DNA of 64,000 nucleotides from Alcanivorax sp. (GTDB lineage: Bacteria > Pseudomonadota > Gammaproteobacteria > Pseudomonadales > Alcanivoracaceae), in contig JAIUME010000003.1 of assembly GCA_022565695.1 (NCBI GenBank), positions 248,001-312,000 of the forward strand, given 5' to 3'. A model generated the notes under the pieces. The model was not told the origin of the DNA. It was given only the letters and a program-made list of their open reading frames with translations, and made no database searches. How positions within the stretch are numbered: the stretch's first letter is position 1; each line of letters begins with the position of its first letter. Shown here piece after piece: positions 45,637-55,255 of the stretch. Made by a program: the position numbers and the translations under genes.

Positions 45637-47043
45637 ATGGCTCGCATGACTCGCATCACTGGCGCTGACAATACGGCCCCTGCCATGCCTGATGATCTGC
45701 CAGGCTGGTTGTCGCACATTGAATCCCTGCATAGTCGCGAAATCGATATGGGCCTGCCGCGTATCCGGGACGTGGCGATGCGCCTTTCCCTCTTGCCCTG
45801 GTCCGGGCCGGTGGTGACCGTCGCCGGCACCAATGGCAAGGGCTCCACGGTGGCGTTGTTGCACGCGCTGGCTTCCGCAGCGGGTTATCGCACCGGGGTT
45901 TATACATCGCCCCATATCCTGCGTTTCAATGAGCGTGTCCAGGTGGCAGGGCAGCCTGCGGATGATGCGTCCCTGTGCAGGGCTTTCGCTGCGGTGGAAG
46001 TGGCGCGGGGCGAGACCCCGCTGACCTATTTCGAGTTCTCCACCCTGGCCGCGTTGTGGCTGTTTCGTGAAGCGGCGCCGGATCTGTTGATTCTCGAGGT
46101 CGGCCTGGGCGGTCGTCTGGATGCGGTCAATCTGGTCGATCCCACAGTGGCCGTGGTCACGTCGGTCGGGCTCGACCATACCGACTGGCTGGGTGATACC
46201 CGCGATGCGATTGCCACCGAAAAGGCCGGCATTCGTCGTCCCGGGGTGCCGCTGCTTTATGGCGAAGAGGATATGCCGCCGGTGGTGGCCGAACTGGCCG
46301 CTGCCGACGGGGTGCCGCTACTGCGTGCCGGGCAGGCCTTTGGCAGTGTGGAGCATCGGGAAGAGGGTGCCGATTCGGTGATCTGGTGGCAGCAATCTGG
46401 TCAAGCCTCTCATCAATCCGGTCAGGTCTCTCATCAGCCCGGTCAAGCCTGTCATCAATCCGGTCAAGCCTCTCATCAGCCCGGTCAAGCCTGTCGCCTG
46501 ACAACGCCGCCGGTGTGGCTGGGGGCTGACAATCTGGCTACGGCCGTCCAGGCGCTCGCCGTGCTGGACATGCTGCCGGCGGGCCCGGTTATTCAGCGGG
46601 TGGCGGATGAACTCCGGCTGCCCGGTCGTTGTCAGCATCTGCGGTGGGGCGGCATCGACTGGTATCTGGATGTCGGTCACAATCAGGAGGCGTTGTCGCG
46701 GTTCCTGAACCGGCTCCCCCCGGTTGCGACCGGGGGTAATACACTGGCGGTGTGTGCGATGCTGGCCGACAAGCGCGCGGAGGCACTGCTGCCGTTTCGC
46801 GACCAGGTGAGTCACTGGTTTCTGGCTGACTTGCCGCCGCCGAGAGGCGGGCAGGGCGCGCGACTGCGTGCAGCGCTGGATGATGCCAGGCCCGCCAGCC
46901 CCGTGCTCGCCACGCTGCATGAGACGGTGGAGTCTGCGGTACAGGCGGCTGCTGCAGCAGCGAGCCCCGGTGACCGCGTGCTGGTGTTCGGTTCTTTTTA
47001 CACGGTTGCCGCAGCGCAATCCATGCTCAACAGAACGTCGTGA
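45637..47043 (+). CDS. folC: Bifunctional folylpolyglutamate/dihydrofolate synthase
   Basis: A 468-residue Mur-ligase-like enzyme that makes dihydrofolate and adds glutamates to folates. The P-loop GTNGKGST lies at 64-71, and YFEFSTLAALWLF and VGLGGRLDAVN are typical. It is about 45 residues longer than E. coli FolC. Most of the excess is a 35-residue insert (253-287) of five seven-residue repeats, QSGQASH-like. The start region is itself repetitive (CATGGCTC-type units from 45628) with no strong ribosome-binding site, so 45637 is a choice among close ATGs. Confidence 0.93.
   Translation: MARMTRITGADNTAPAMPDDLPGWLSHIESLHSREIDMGLPRIRDVAMRLSLLPWSGPVVTVAGTNGKGSTVALLHALASAAGYRTGVYTSPHILRFNERVQVAGQPADDASLCRAFAAVEVARGETPLTYFEFSTLAALWLFREAAPDLLILEVGLGGRLDAVNLVDPTVAVVTSVGLDHTDWLGDTRDAIATEKAGIRRPGVPLLYGEEDMPPVVAELAAADGVPLLRAGQAFGSVEHREEGADSVIWWQQSGQASHQSGQVSHQPGQACHQSGQASHQPGQACRLTTPPVWLGADNLATAVQALAVLDMLPAGPVIQRVADELRLPGRCQHLRWGGIDWYLDVGHNQEALSRFLNRLPPVATGGNTLAVCAMLADKRAEALLPFRDQVSHWFLADLPPPRGGQGARLRAALDDARPASPVLATLHETVESAVQAAAAAASPGDRVLVFGSFYTVAAAQSMLNRTS
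46393..46497 (+). repeat. 21-bp in-frame minisatellite (x5) inside folC
   Basis: Five contiguous units begin CAATCTGGTC, CAATCCGGTC, CAGCCCGGTC, CAATCCGGTC and CAGCCCGGTC, each 21 bp. They encode QSGQASH, QSGQVSH, QPGQACH, QSGQASH and QPGQACR. Units 3 and 5, and 1 and 4, are closest to each other, which suggests duplication of a two-unit block. Confidence 0.97.
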
Positions 47044-47082
47044 TCAACAGAGTGCCAGGCCAGGGATGACGGAGATGCGGAT

Positions 47083-47727
47083 ATGAACAGGCAGGTAACC
47101 CAGCGTATCGTCGGCATCATACTGCTGTTGCTACTGGCGGCTATCGTGACGCCATTCCTGCTGCGTAGCCCGGAGGAAGTGCGTGTGGCGCTGGATCTGA
47201 GCCTGCCGCCGCCGCCGGATTCGCCGGCAATGGCCATCGAGCCGGTGGTCACCGATGCAGAAGTGGCCGAGTTTGACGCGCGCATCAGCGATGAGCGCGA
47301 GAGCGTGCGTCGCACGGCGGAGGATGCCGAGCCCCTGGTCGGGGCACCTGACGCCGGCGAGGGCGCTGCGGAAGAGGGCACGGAGATCAGTGTTGCAGAC
47401 GTGCAGGATCAGGATGCAGCTGATGCCGGGGCTGATAGAGGGGCTGGTACAGAGGCTTCTGCCGCTGAGCCTGCGGCCCAACTGTCAGGCTGGGCCGTCC
47501 AGGTCGGCAGCTTCAGCCGTCTCGCCGGTGCAGAAAGCCTCGCACAACGGTTACGCGATGCGGGCTACCGGGCCTTCACTCGCCCATTCGAACAATCCGG
47601 GCAGACCTTGCATCGGGTCTATCTCGGGCCAGAGCTGGACCGTGACCGGGCGCGCGACCTGCGTGAGCGCATCGCGGCGGACGACAGCTTCGGCCTGCAG
47701 GGGCTGGTGGTATCAGTCGGGCCCTGA
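47083..47727 (+). CDS. dedD: DedD-like SPOR-domain protein
   Basis: A 214-residue inner-membrane protein. It has one N-terminal helix (IVGIILLLLLAAIVTPFLL), an acidic Ala/Glu/Asp-rich periplasmic linker, and a C-terminal SPOR domain (GWAVQVGSFSRLAGAESLAQ onward). SPOR domains bind denuded septal peptidoglycan, and DedD helps cell division. The place between folC and cvpA is the standard one. Confidence 0.92.
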   Translation: MNRQVTQRIVGIILLLLLAAIVTPFLLRSPEEVRVALDLSLPPPPDSPAMAIEPVVTDAEVAEFDARISDERESVRRTAEDAEPLVGAPDAGEGAAEEGTEISVADVQDQDAADAGADRGAGTEASAAEPAAQLSGWAVQVGSFSRLAGAESLAQRLRDAGYRAFTRPFEQSGQTLHRVYLGPELDRDRARDLRERIAADDSFGLQGLVVSVGP

Positions 47728-47833
47728 CAAGCGCCTCTGATGGCAGCCCCTGCTGCGTGCAAAATCCTCGCTCCGGCGTGGGCAATGGCCTGCGCCTCTG
47801 CTACCATTCGCGTCCTCATCATGTGGTGCGGAT

Positions 47834-48322
47834 ATGAACCTGGCAGACGGCGTGATCCTCTTCATTATAGCCGTGTCGGCGCTGATCAGTGTGCGGCGCG
47901 GGTTCATGCGCGAAGCCTTCTCCCTGGTCACCTGGGTGGCCGCTTTTGTCGTTGCCCGATTGTTCGGTCCGGGTCTCGAGGTGATGCTGGAATCCTCGAT
48001 TGAAACGCCGAGCATACGTATGGCTGTGGCGTTCGGGAGCCTGTTTGCCGCCACCCTGATTGTCGGGGCGCTGATCAATCACCTGTTGGGCGAACTGGTC
48101 CGTGTGACCGGGCTCAGCGGCACGGATCGCCTGTTCGGGATGGTATTCGGTGCCGTGCGTGGCATGGTGGTTGTGATCGTGCTGGTGGCACTGGCAGGAC
48201 CGATGTTTGTGGAAGATGCCTGGTGGCAGCAGTCGATGCTGGTGCCCCAGTTTGCAATGATGGAAGACTGGTCGCGACAGCTCGCTGAAGAGTTTGTCGC
48301 GTTTCTGATGAATATTGGCTAG
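47834..48322 (+). CDS. cvpA: Colicin V production protein homologue
   Basis: A 162-residue membrane protein with four hydrophobic segments. It opens [30 protein letters not shown], the CvpA signature. CvpA is needed for colicin V export in E. coli and affects envelope tolerance. purF follows after 11 bases, the conserved cvpA-purF pair. Confidence 0.95.
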   Translation: MNLADGVILFIIAVSALISVRRGFMREAFSLVTWVAAFVVARLFGPGLEVMLESSIETPSIRMAVAFGSLFAATLIVGALINHLLGELVRVTGLSGTDRLFGMVFGAVRGMVVVIVLVALAGPMFVEDAWWQQSMLVPQFAMMEDWSRQLAEEFVAFLMNIG

Positions 48323-48333
48323 GGGAACCGAAC

Positions 48334-49863
48334 ATGTGCGGGATTGTGGGCATTGTCGGGCACTCGAACGTAAATCAGAGCATTTATGATGCGCTGACCG
48401 TTCTTCAGCATCGTGGCCAGGATGCCGCGGGTATTGTCACCTGTGATGGTGATCGCCTGTTCCTGCGCAAGGACAATGGCATGGTGCGGGATGTGTTCCG
48501 TAACCGGCACATGCGTCGTCTGGTGGGCAACATGGGGATCGGCCATGTGCGCTATCCGACGGCGGGCTCTTCCAGCTCCGCCGAGGCGCAGCCGTTCTAT
48601 GTCAACTCGCCCTACGGCATCACCCTGGCGCACAACGGTAACCTGACCAATTCCCAGGCCCTGGCGGAAGACATCTTTCGCGCTGACCTCCGCCACATCA
48701 ACACCACCTCGGATTCCGAAGTGCTGTTGAATGTATTTGCCCATGAATTGCAGCAGTTGGGCAAGCTGGTGCCGGGCCCGGACGATATCTTCAATGCGGT
48801 GCGGCGAGTGCATGAGCGCGTGGAAGGCGCGTATGCGGTGGTGGTGATGATCACCGGCTACGGCATTCTGGCATTCCGCGACCCCTATGGCGTGCGTCCG
48901 GTCTGCTACGGCAAGCGTGAAACCAGCCGGGGCGTAGAATATATGGTGGCGTCCGAAAGCGTCGCGCTGTCTGCCCTGGGCTTCCACCTTGAGCGGGATC
49001 TGGCGCCGGGCGAAGCCATCTACATCACCGCCGATGGCAAGCTGCATACCCAGCTTTGCGCTGAGGGTGCGCAGCTCTCGCCGTGCATTTTCGAGCAGGT
49101 CTATCTGGCCCGCCCGGATTCCATCATGGATAACATCTCCGTCTACAAGGCGCGCCTGCGCATGGGCGACAAGCTGGCGGAAAAGATTCTGCGCGTATGG
49201 CCGGATCACGACATTGATGTGGTCATCCCGATTCCGGATACCAGCCGTACCTCGGCGCTGCAACTGGCGAACACGCTGGAAGTGAAGTACCGCGAAGGTT
49301 TCATCAAGAATCGCTATATCGGCCGTACCTTCATCATGCCCGGCCAGCAGCAGCGCAAGAAATCCGTGCGCCAGAAACTCAACGCCATCGAGCTGGAGTT
49401 CAGTGGCAAGAATGTGTTGCTGGTGGACGATTCCATTGTGCGTGGCACAACCTGCAACGAGATCATCCAGATGGCGCGAGAAGCCGGTGCAAGGAAGGTG
49501 TATTTCGCCTCTGCCGCGCCGCCCGTGCAATTCCCCAATGTGTACGGCATTGATATGCCCGCTGCCCGGGAGCTGATTGCCCATGGTCGTAGCGTCGAGG
49601 AGATCTGTGAATTGATCGGTGCAGATCGCCTGATCTATCAGGATCTGCCGGATCTGATCGAAGCCTGCCGTGAGGGCAACAGCAGTATCGAACATTTCGA
49701 GTGTTCGGTATTTGACGGCAACTACCTGGCCGGTAATATCAATCGGGATTACCTGGATTATCTGGAGCATCTGCGCAGCGAGACCTCCAAGCGCGAACGC
49801 GACCAGGAACGCTCCGCCGCGCTGGCAGAAAACGGCGCCATCGATTTGCATAACGCGGAATAA
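48334..49863 (+). CDS. purF: Amidophosphoribosyltransferase
   Basis: A 509-residue enzyme that starts purine synthesis from PRPP and glutamine. After removal of Met1 the N-terminal nucleophile is Cys2 ([10 protein letters not shown]). The phosphoribosyltransferase PRPP loop is [16 protein letters not shown]. The C-terminus ([15 protein letters not shown]) matches the family. It overlaps nothing and is 11 bases after cvpA. Confidence 0.98.
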   Translation: MCGIVGIVGHSNVNQSIYDALTVLQHRGQDAAGIVTCDGDRLFLRKDNGMVRDVFRNRHMRRLVGNMGIGHVRYPTAGSSSSAEAQPFYVNSPYGITLAHNGNLTNSQALAEDIFRADLRHINTTSDSEVLLNVFAHELQQLGKLVPGPDDIFNAVRRVHERVEGAYAVVVMITGYGILAFRDPYGVRPVCYGKRETSRGVEYMVASESVALSALGFHLERDLAPGEAIYITADGKLHTQLCAEGAQLSPCIFEQVYLARPDSIMDNISVYKARLRMGDKLAEKILRVWPDHDIDVVIPIPDTSRTSALQLANTLEVKYREGFIKNRYIGRTFIMPGQQQRKKSVRQKLNAIELEFSGKNVLLVDDSIVRGTTCNEIIQMAREAGARKVYFASAAPPVQFPNVYGIDMPAARELIAHGRSVEEICELIGADRLIYQDLPDLIEACREGNSSIEHFECSVFDGNYLAGNINRDYLDYLEHLRSETSKRERDQERSAALAENGAIDLHNAE

Positions 49864-49893
49864 GCGCTGAATAAATGACATAGGAAGAACCCC

Positions 49894-51117
49894 ATGGCAG
49901 AGCGGCAATTGCCGGATGATCTGAGTCTCGACACCCTGGCCATCCGGGCCGCTGAGCTGCGCACGGACGAAATGTCCCATTCCGAAGCCCTGTTCCTGAC
50001 GTCCAGTTTCGTCTATGAGTCAGCGGCGCAGGCTGCGGCGCGTTTCTCCGGCGAGGAGCCGGGCAACGTCTACTCCCGCTTTACCAACCCGACCGTCCGT
50101 TCTTTCGAGCAACGCCTGGCGGCGCTCGAGGGTGGTGAACGCTGCGTGGCCTTTGCCTCCGGCATGGCGGCCATTACCGCTATCTTCATGTCACTGCTGA
50201 ATCCCCGCGACCATATCGTCAGTTCCCGTGGGGTGTTCGGCACCACCAATGTGGTCTATGACAAGTACCTGAAGAAATTCGGTATCGAGACCACCCTGGT
50301 GGATCTGGCAGATCTGGATGCCTGGCGTGCTGCGATACGCCCGGAGACCCGTTTTCTGTATCTGGAAACGCCATCCAATCCGTTGGCGGAAGTGGGGGAT
50401 ATTCGCGCGCTGGCTGATCTGGCCCATGAACATGGTGCCTGGCTTGTGGTGGATAACTGTTTCTGCACCCCCGCATTGCAGCGGCCGCTGGATATGGGCG
50501 CAGACTTCATCATTCACAGCGCCACCAAGTACCTCGATGGGCAAGGGCGTTGCCTTGGCGGGGCTGTGGTTGGCCCGGCGGAGCCGATGAACGAGGTGCT
50601 GGGTTTTCTGCGTACCTGCGGCGCAACCCTGAGCCCCTTCAATGCCTGGGTATTCCTCAAAGGTCTGGAAACCCTGTCATTGCGTATGCAGGCGCACTCG
50701 CGCAATGCCCAGGCTCTGGCGGAGTGGTTGTCGGCGCAGCCCGGCATCGCCAGGGTTCATTACGCTGGCCTCACGTCCCATCCGCATCATGAGTTGGCAA
50801 AGCGCCAACAAAGTGCGTTCGGAGGGGTGCTGTCCTTCGAGGTGGAGGACAGTGCCGGCAAGCGGGACCGTCAGGCCGCCTGGCGTTTCATCGACGCCAC
50901 CCGGCTGGTGTCGATCACCGCCAACCTCGGAGACGTCAAGACAACCATTACACACCCGGCATCCACCACCCATGGTCGTGTCAGTGATGAGGAAAAGCAG
51001 CGCTCGGGCATCCGCGAAAACCTGATTCGCGTCGCCGTGGGCCTGGAGGGCATCGCTGACCTGAAGGCAGATATGGCGCGCGGCATCGCTGCGCTGGGGC
51101 AGGCGCCGGGCAAATAG
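49894..51117 (+). CDS. metZ: O-succinylhomoserine sulfhydrylase
   Basis: A 407-residue PLP enzyme of the cystathionine gamma-synthase family. LDTLAIRAAELRTDEMSHSEALF and SRFTNPTV are the MetZ pattern. The PLP lysine lies in IHSATKYLDGQG. It makes homocysteine directly from O-succinylhomoserine and sulfide. The purF-metZ neighbourhood is as in Pseudomonas, which supports MetZ over MetB. Confidence 0.95.
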   Translation: MAERQLPDDLSLDTLAIRAAELRTDEMSHSEALFLTSSFVYESAAQAAARFSGEEPGNVYSRFTNPTVRSFEQRLAALEGGERCVAFASGMAAITAIFMSLLNPRDHIVSSRGVFGTTNVVYDKYLKKFGIETTLVDLADLDAWRAAIRPETRFLYLETPSNPLAEVGDIRALADLAHEHGAWLVVDNCFCTPALQRPLDMGADFIIHSATKYLDGQGRCLGGAVVGPAEPMNEVLGFLRTCGATLSPFNAWVFLKGLETLSLRMQAHSRNAQALAEWLSAQPGIARVHYAGLTSHPHHELAKRQQSAFGGVLSFEVEDSAGKRDRQAAWRFIDATRLVSITANLGDVKTTITHPASTTHGRVSDEEKQRSGIRENLIRVAVGLEGIADLKADMARGIAALGQAPGK

Positions 51118-51140
51118 TGATCTGAAATCTGGGGATTCTG

Positions 51141-52049
51141 ATGCAAAAGCTTCATGACGCGCTTGAGCGTGTCGGCAAGGTCGTACTGGGCAAGGATGAA
51201 CAGATACGACTGGCAGTTGCCTGCATGCTGGCCCGGGGGCATTTGCTGATCGAGGACCTCCCCGGTATGGGCAAGACAACGCTGGCCCACGCGTTGTCGC
51301 GAATCTTCTCGCTGGATTATCAGCGGGTGCAGTTCACCAGTGACATGTTGCCCGCCGACATTCTCGGCGTCTCGGTGTTTGACCCGGAAAGCCGTCGCTT
51401 CGAACTGCGCAAGGGCCCGGTCTTCACGCAACTGCTGCTGGCTGATGAGATCAATCGCGCCACGCCGAAAACCCAGAGTGCCCTGCTTGAGGCCATGGAG
51501 GAAGGGCAGGTGACTCAGGATGGCGAAAGTCGTCCGCTGCCGGAGCCGTTCTTTGTTGTGGCCACCCAGAATCCCCTGGATCAGGGCGGCACGTTTCCGC
51601 TGCCGGAATCCCAGCTTGACCGTTTTCTGATGCGTATCAGCCTCGGCTACCCGGCGCCGGAGGCCGAGATGGCGTTGCTGCGCGCCGGCGATCTGCGCGA
51701 ACGGGCACTGGACATGACGCCGGCGCTGACCGTGGCAGAGTTGATGGCGCTGATGGCCGAGGTGGAGCAGGTGCACGCCTCGGACGACCTGCTGGATTAC
51801 CTTCAGCGTCTGCTGGAACACAGCCGGGGTTGTGGTTGGTTCGCCGCCGGGCTCTCGCCCCGTGCCGGGCTGGGGGTACTGCGGGCGGCCCGCGCCTGGG
51901 CACTGCTGGACAAGCGCAAGTACGTCATACCCGAGGATATTCAGGCGGTGCTGAAGCCGGTTTGTGAACACCGCCTGCAGTCTGCGGCAGGGGGCGCGGC
52001 AGGGGGCTCTGCCAGCCGTCTGCTCGAGGCTGTGCCGGTGGTCCTCTGA
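51141..52049 (+). CDS. MoxR-family AAA+ ATPase
   Basis: A 302-residue MoxR chaperone-like ATPase. Walker A is in DLPGMGKTTLAHAL, Walker B in LLLADEINRATPKTQSALLE, and sensor 1 in VVATQNPLDQGGTFPLPE. MoxR proteins mature partner complexes, usually those with VWA or DUF58 proteins. It shares one base with the DUF58 gene downstream and so begins a three-gene unit. Confidence 0.95.
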   Translation: MQKLHDALERVGKVVLGKDEQIRLAVACMLARGHLLIEDLPGMGKTTLAHALSRIFSLDYQRVQFTSDMLPADILGVSVFDPESRRFELRKGPVFTQLLLADEINRATPKTQSALLEAMEEGQVTQDGESRPLPEPFFVVATQNPLDQGGTFPLPESQLDRFLMRISLGYPAPEAEMALLRAGDLRERALDMTPALTVAELMALMAEVEQVHASDDLLDYLQRLLEHSRGCGWFAAGLSPRAGLGVLRAARAWALLDKRKYVIPEDIQAVLKPVCEHRLQSAAGGAAGGSASRLLEAVPVVL

Positions 52050-53023
52050 TGGCAGCCGCCGGGCCGCGCAGTCTGTACCGGCGCTGGCTGGACCGGCGGA
52101 TGCCGGCATCGCGGCAACAGCAACTGACCCAACGCCGGATTTTCATCCTGCCCACCGGCTATGGCATGTTTTACATGGTGATTGCCGGCGCGCTGTTTCT
52201 CGGCGGCATCAACTATGAAAATAATCTGATCATGGCCCTGTCATTTCTGATGACCAGTCTGTTCATGGTCGCCATTCTCCATACTTTTCGTAATCTCTCC
52301 GGGCTGGTCGTGCGTGCCGGGCGCATGGCGCCGGCGTTTGCTGGCGCCGACGGCGCGCTGGAGCTGGTGCTGCATGCGGGCGATCAACATCCTCACACCG
52401 GTGTCTGGCTGGCGTACCCGGGCGCGTCGGCTGAAGAGGTCTCCGTGGCGCCGGGCGAGGAAAAAGCGGTCTGGCTGACGGTGTCCGTGCGCCGCCGAGG
52501 CTACAACCGGGCCGGGCGAGTGCGTATCGAGAGTCGCTACCCGCTGGGCCTGTTGCGCGCCTGGAGCCTGCTGGATATGGACCAGGCCTGTCTGGGCTGG
52601 CCGCGCCCCCTGCAGAACGAAGACTGCCCCGCCGGCGGCGGTGAGCTGCGCCAGGGGCTGCACGCTGGTCGGCAGCGGGGCAGTGATGACTTTCAGGGCT
52701 TGCGCAGCTACCAGGAGGGCGACTCGCCACGGCAGGTCGACTGGAAAGCCTATGCCGCAGGGCGAGGGCTGCACAGCAAGCACTTTGCCGATCCGGCCGA
52801 GGGGTGGTTGTGGCTCGACTGGTCCTTGCTGCCGGCGCTGGATACGGAAACCCGATTGGGACGTCTGGCCTGGTGGGTGCTGGAGCTGGAGCATCGTCAG
52901 CAGCGCTATGGGTTGCGGTTGCCTGACGCAGAACTGCCACCGGCCCTGGGGGCGGATCAACGCCGCCGTGCGCTGGATATGCTTGGCCAGTACGGCGAAA
53001 GCGCACCGGGGGAGGATCGCTGA
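52049..53023 (+). CDS. DUF58 domain protein
   Basis: A 324-residue protein with two N-terminal hydrophobic segments (FYMVIAGALFLGGINYENN and LIMALSFLMTSLFMVAIL). A DUF58 region follows, with FQGLRSYQEGDSPRQVDWKAYA as the signature. It functions with MoxR and the transglutaminase in an uncharacterised envelope process. It overlaps both neighbours by one base. Confidence 0.93.
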   Translation: MAAAGPRSLYRRWLDRRMPASRQQQLTQRRIFILPTGYGMFYMVIAGALFLGGINYENNLIMALSFLMTSLFMVAILHTFRNLSGLVVRAGRMAPAFAGADGALELVLHAGDQHPHTGVWLAYPGASAEEVSVAPGEEKAVWLTVSVRRRGYNRAGRVRIESRYPLGLLRAWSLLDMDQACLGWPRPLQNEDCPAGGGELRQGLHAGRQRGSDDFQGLRSYQEGDSPRQVDWKAYAAGRGLHSKHFADPAEGWLWLDWSLLPALDTETRLGRLAWWVLELEHRQQRYGLRLPDAELPPALGADQRRRALDMLGQYGESAPGEDR

Positions 53024-55092
53024 TGCGTGTGTATCAGGTGCCCCAACATACCTTTCTGCTGCTGGTCGGTGGGGCACTGCTCGCCGCCGCACCGCACTTG
53101 CTGATGGGGCCGACCTGGCTGCGGATTCTGCTGCCTGTGCTGCTGCTGGCGCGGATATTGATTCAGCGCGGCCGACTTGCCATGCCGGGGCGCGTCATCC
53201 GGGTGGTGCTGTTGCTGGGCGTGGTGCTCGGCACCTTGTACACCCATGGCACGGTGCTCGGGCCCGAGGCGGGCACCTGTCTGCTGGTCGCCGCCTTCGG
53301 GCTGAAGACACTGGAGATGTTCCGGCTGCGCGATGCTTACGTGTTGCTCGTGCTGGGCTATTTCGTGCTGGCAACAACCTTCCTTTTTTTCCAGGGCCCG
53401 CTCGCGGCGCTGTATGTCTTCGCTGCCATGGTGCTGCTGACCGCCGCGCTGGTGGGTATCAATCGGCCGGAAACCGGCGCTCGTTCCCGCACACACCTGC
53501 GGCTGGCCTCGGTGATGGTGCTCCAGGCACTACCGTTGATGGTGCTGCTGTTTGTTCTGGTGCCCCGCATCGCCCCGTTGTGGGCGCTGGAGTTCCAGAA
53601 AGAGGGTGCGCGCACCGGCATGAGCGACTCCATGGCGCCGGGGGAGGTGAGCCGTCTGACGGAGTCGACAGCGCTGGCATTCCGGGTCGAGTTCGACGGG
53701 CCTGTCCCGTCACCGGCGGAGCGTTACTGGCGCGGGTTGACCTATTCCCTGTTCGATGGGCGCCGCTGGAGTCAGGCCACGCCGGGTGGTCTGCCACGGC
53801 CCGAGCTGGTGGTGTATCCCGGCCAGCCCTCTGCGCCCTGGCACGAGCAGTTGCTGGCGCAGCGCGCTGCGGCTGAACAGGTGGGGAGCGAGCTGGTGTA
53901 TCGCTACCGGGTAGTGCAGGAGGCGAGTCGCCGGCCCTGGCTCTATACGCTAGCCGTGCCGTTTGTCCGCGAGCCGACGCGGGGTATCGGTCAGGTGCGG
54001 GATTTCCGCCTGGTCAGTGAGGACGACATCACGCAGCGGTATGCCTACACGGTTGAGAGCTATCCGTTGTTGACTGCCGCCGTGGGGTTGCCGGACTGGG
54101 AGCGTGATTTCAACCTGGCCCTACCTGAGCAGGGGAACCCGCGTAGCCGACGGCTGGCGCAGCGCTGGCTGGATGAGGCGAACGGGGATGTCGAGAGTTA
54201 TGCGTTGCGCGTGCTCACGCATTTTCGGCAAGAGGCGTTTTACTACACTCTGGAACCGCCCCTGCTGGGCAGTAACACCGTCGATGAATTCCTGTTCGAT
54301 ACGCGTCGCGGGTTTTGTGAACATTATGCGTCGGCATTTGCCTTCATGATGCGCGCTGCGGGCGTGCCCGCGCGTATCGTTGCGGGCTACCAGGGCGGTG
54401 AGCTCAATCCCGTCGGCAATCACCTGCGTGTACACCAGTATCATGCCCACGCCTGGACCGAGATATGGATCGAGGGTCGGGGCTGGGTCGAGTTTGATCC
54501 GACCGGCGCGGTGGCACCGGAGCGCATCGAGCAGGGCATGGACCGTTTCCTCGGCCGCGAGATGGGCGCGCTGGAGAACCTGTTCAGTGGTGCGGCGTTC
54601 AGCCGTAATCCGCTTCTGGCCCGTATGCGCAACAGTCTGGATTATTTGCAGTTCAGCTGGCAAAAGTGGGTGCTGGGATACGATCAGACCAGCCAATTGG
54701 CGTTTTTGCAGCGTTGGCTCAAGGACGTCTCGCCACTGCGCATCGGGCTGGCACTATTGATTGGTGTGGTGGTCATGCTCCTGCCGGTGGCGTTATGGGT
54801 ATTGCTACGCCAGCGCGGACCACAGCGCTCGCCCTTGCAGCGCGAGTATCGCGCCTTGCGCAGACAGCTGTTGCGCAGCGGCATCCCTGTATCGGGAAGC
54901 CAGCCCCCGCGTGCGCTGTCTGCTGCGGTGGCGCAGGCCTGCCCGCCCGCGACCGATGCGATACGAGCCTGGGTGTCGCAGTACGAACAGGCCGTCTATG
55001 CGGAACAGGCGGATGCGCAGGCGGTACAGCGCTTGCGCCGCTTGCGGCGCACGCTACGGTGGCGGTTACGCCGCAGCGCTGTGACGGCTTGA
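53023..55092 (+). CDS. tgpA: TgpA-like transglutaminase membrane protein
   Basis: A 689-residue protein with six N-terminal transmembrane segments, a periplasmic transglutaminase core and a further helix near 585. The triad is Cys in DTRRGFCEHYASAFAFMMR, His in VHQYHAHAWTEIWI and Asp in VEFDPTG. P. aeruginosa TgpA of this type is reported essential for growth. It is the third gene of moxR-DUF58-tgpA. Confidence 0.93.
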   Translation: MRVYQVPQHTFLLLVGGALLAAAPHLLMGPTWLRILLPVLLLARILIQRGRLAMPGRVIRVVLLLGVVLGTLYTHGTVLGPEAGTCLLVAAFGLKTLEMFRLRDAYVLLVLGYFVLATTFLFFQGPLAALYVFAAMVLLTAALVGINRPETGARSRTHLRLASVMVLQALPLMVLLFVLVPRIAPLWALEFQKEGARTGMSDSMAPGEVSRLTESTALAFRVEFDGPVPSPAERYWRGLTYSLFDGRRWSQATPGGLPRPELVVYPGQPSAPWHEQLLAQRAAAEQVGSELVYRYRVVQEASRRPWLYTLAVPFVREPTRGIGQVRDFRLVSEDDITQRYAYTVESYPLLTAAVGLPDWERDFNLALPEQGNPRSRRLAQRWLDEANGDVESYALRVLTHFRQEAFYYTLEPPLLGSNTVDEFLFDTRRGFCEHYASAFAFMMRAAGVPARIVAGYQGGELNPVGNHLRVHQYHAHAWTEIWIEGRGWVEFDPTGAVAPERIEQGMDRFLGREMGALENLFSGAAFSRNPLLARMRNSLDYLQFSWQKWVLGYDQTSQLAFLQRWLKDVSPLRIGLALLIGVVVMLLPVALWVLLRQRGPQRSPLQREYRALRRQLLRSGIPVSGSQPPRALSAAVAQACPPATDAIRAWVSQYEQAVYAEQADAQAVQRLRRLRRTLRWRLRRSAVTA

Positions 55093-55207
55093 TCTCTCGT
55101 CAGTCATCGGGTAGTCATTTAATCCGTTTTTGTTACCTTCTGCATGGGTCGGCTGGCTGGCATGCTGTTGCGCTTTCCAGATAATCCACATCCCGGAGGC
55201 ATCCATT

Positions 55208-55255
55208 ATGCGGGGAAGTTCTATGCGGGACAGTACTATGCGGGCAAGTACTATG
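55208..55255 (+). repeat. 15-bp tandem repeat forming the start of the TolC-like gene
   Basis: Units ATGCGGGGAAGTTCT, ATGCGGGACAGTACT and ATGCGGGCAAGTACT, then ATGCGCGGAGCC, run head to tail. Each begins with an in-frame ATG (55208, 55223, 55238, 55253). They encode MRGSS MRDST MRAST MRGAR. Confidence 0.95.

Noticed and set aside
46393-46497. The five 21-bp repeats considered as a CRISPR array
   Set aside because: There are no spacers between units and the repeats are in frame within folC; it is a minisatellite.
48319-49980. A 553-codon open frame on the minus strand opposite purF
   Set aside because: It is antisense to the fully conserved purF and has no family signature.
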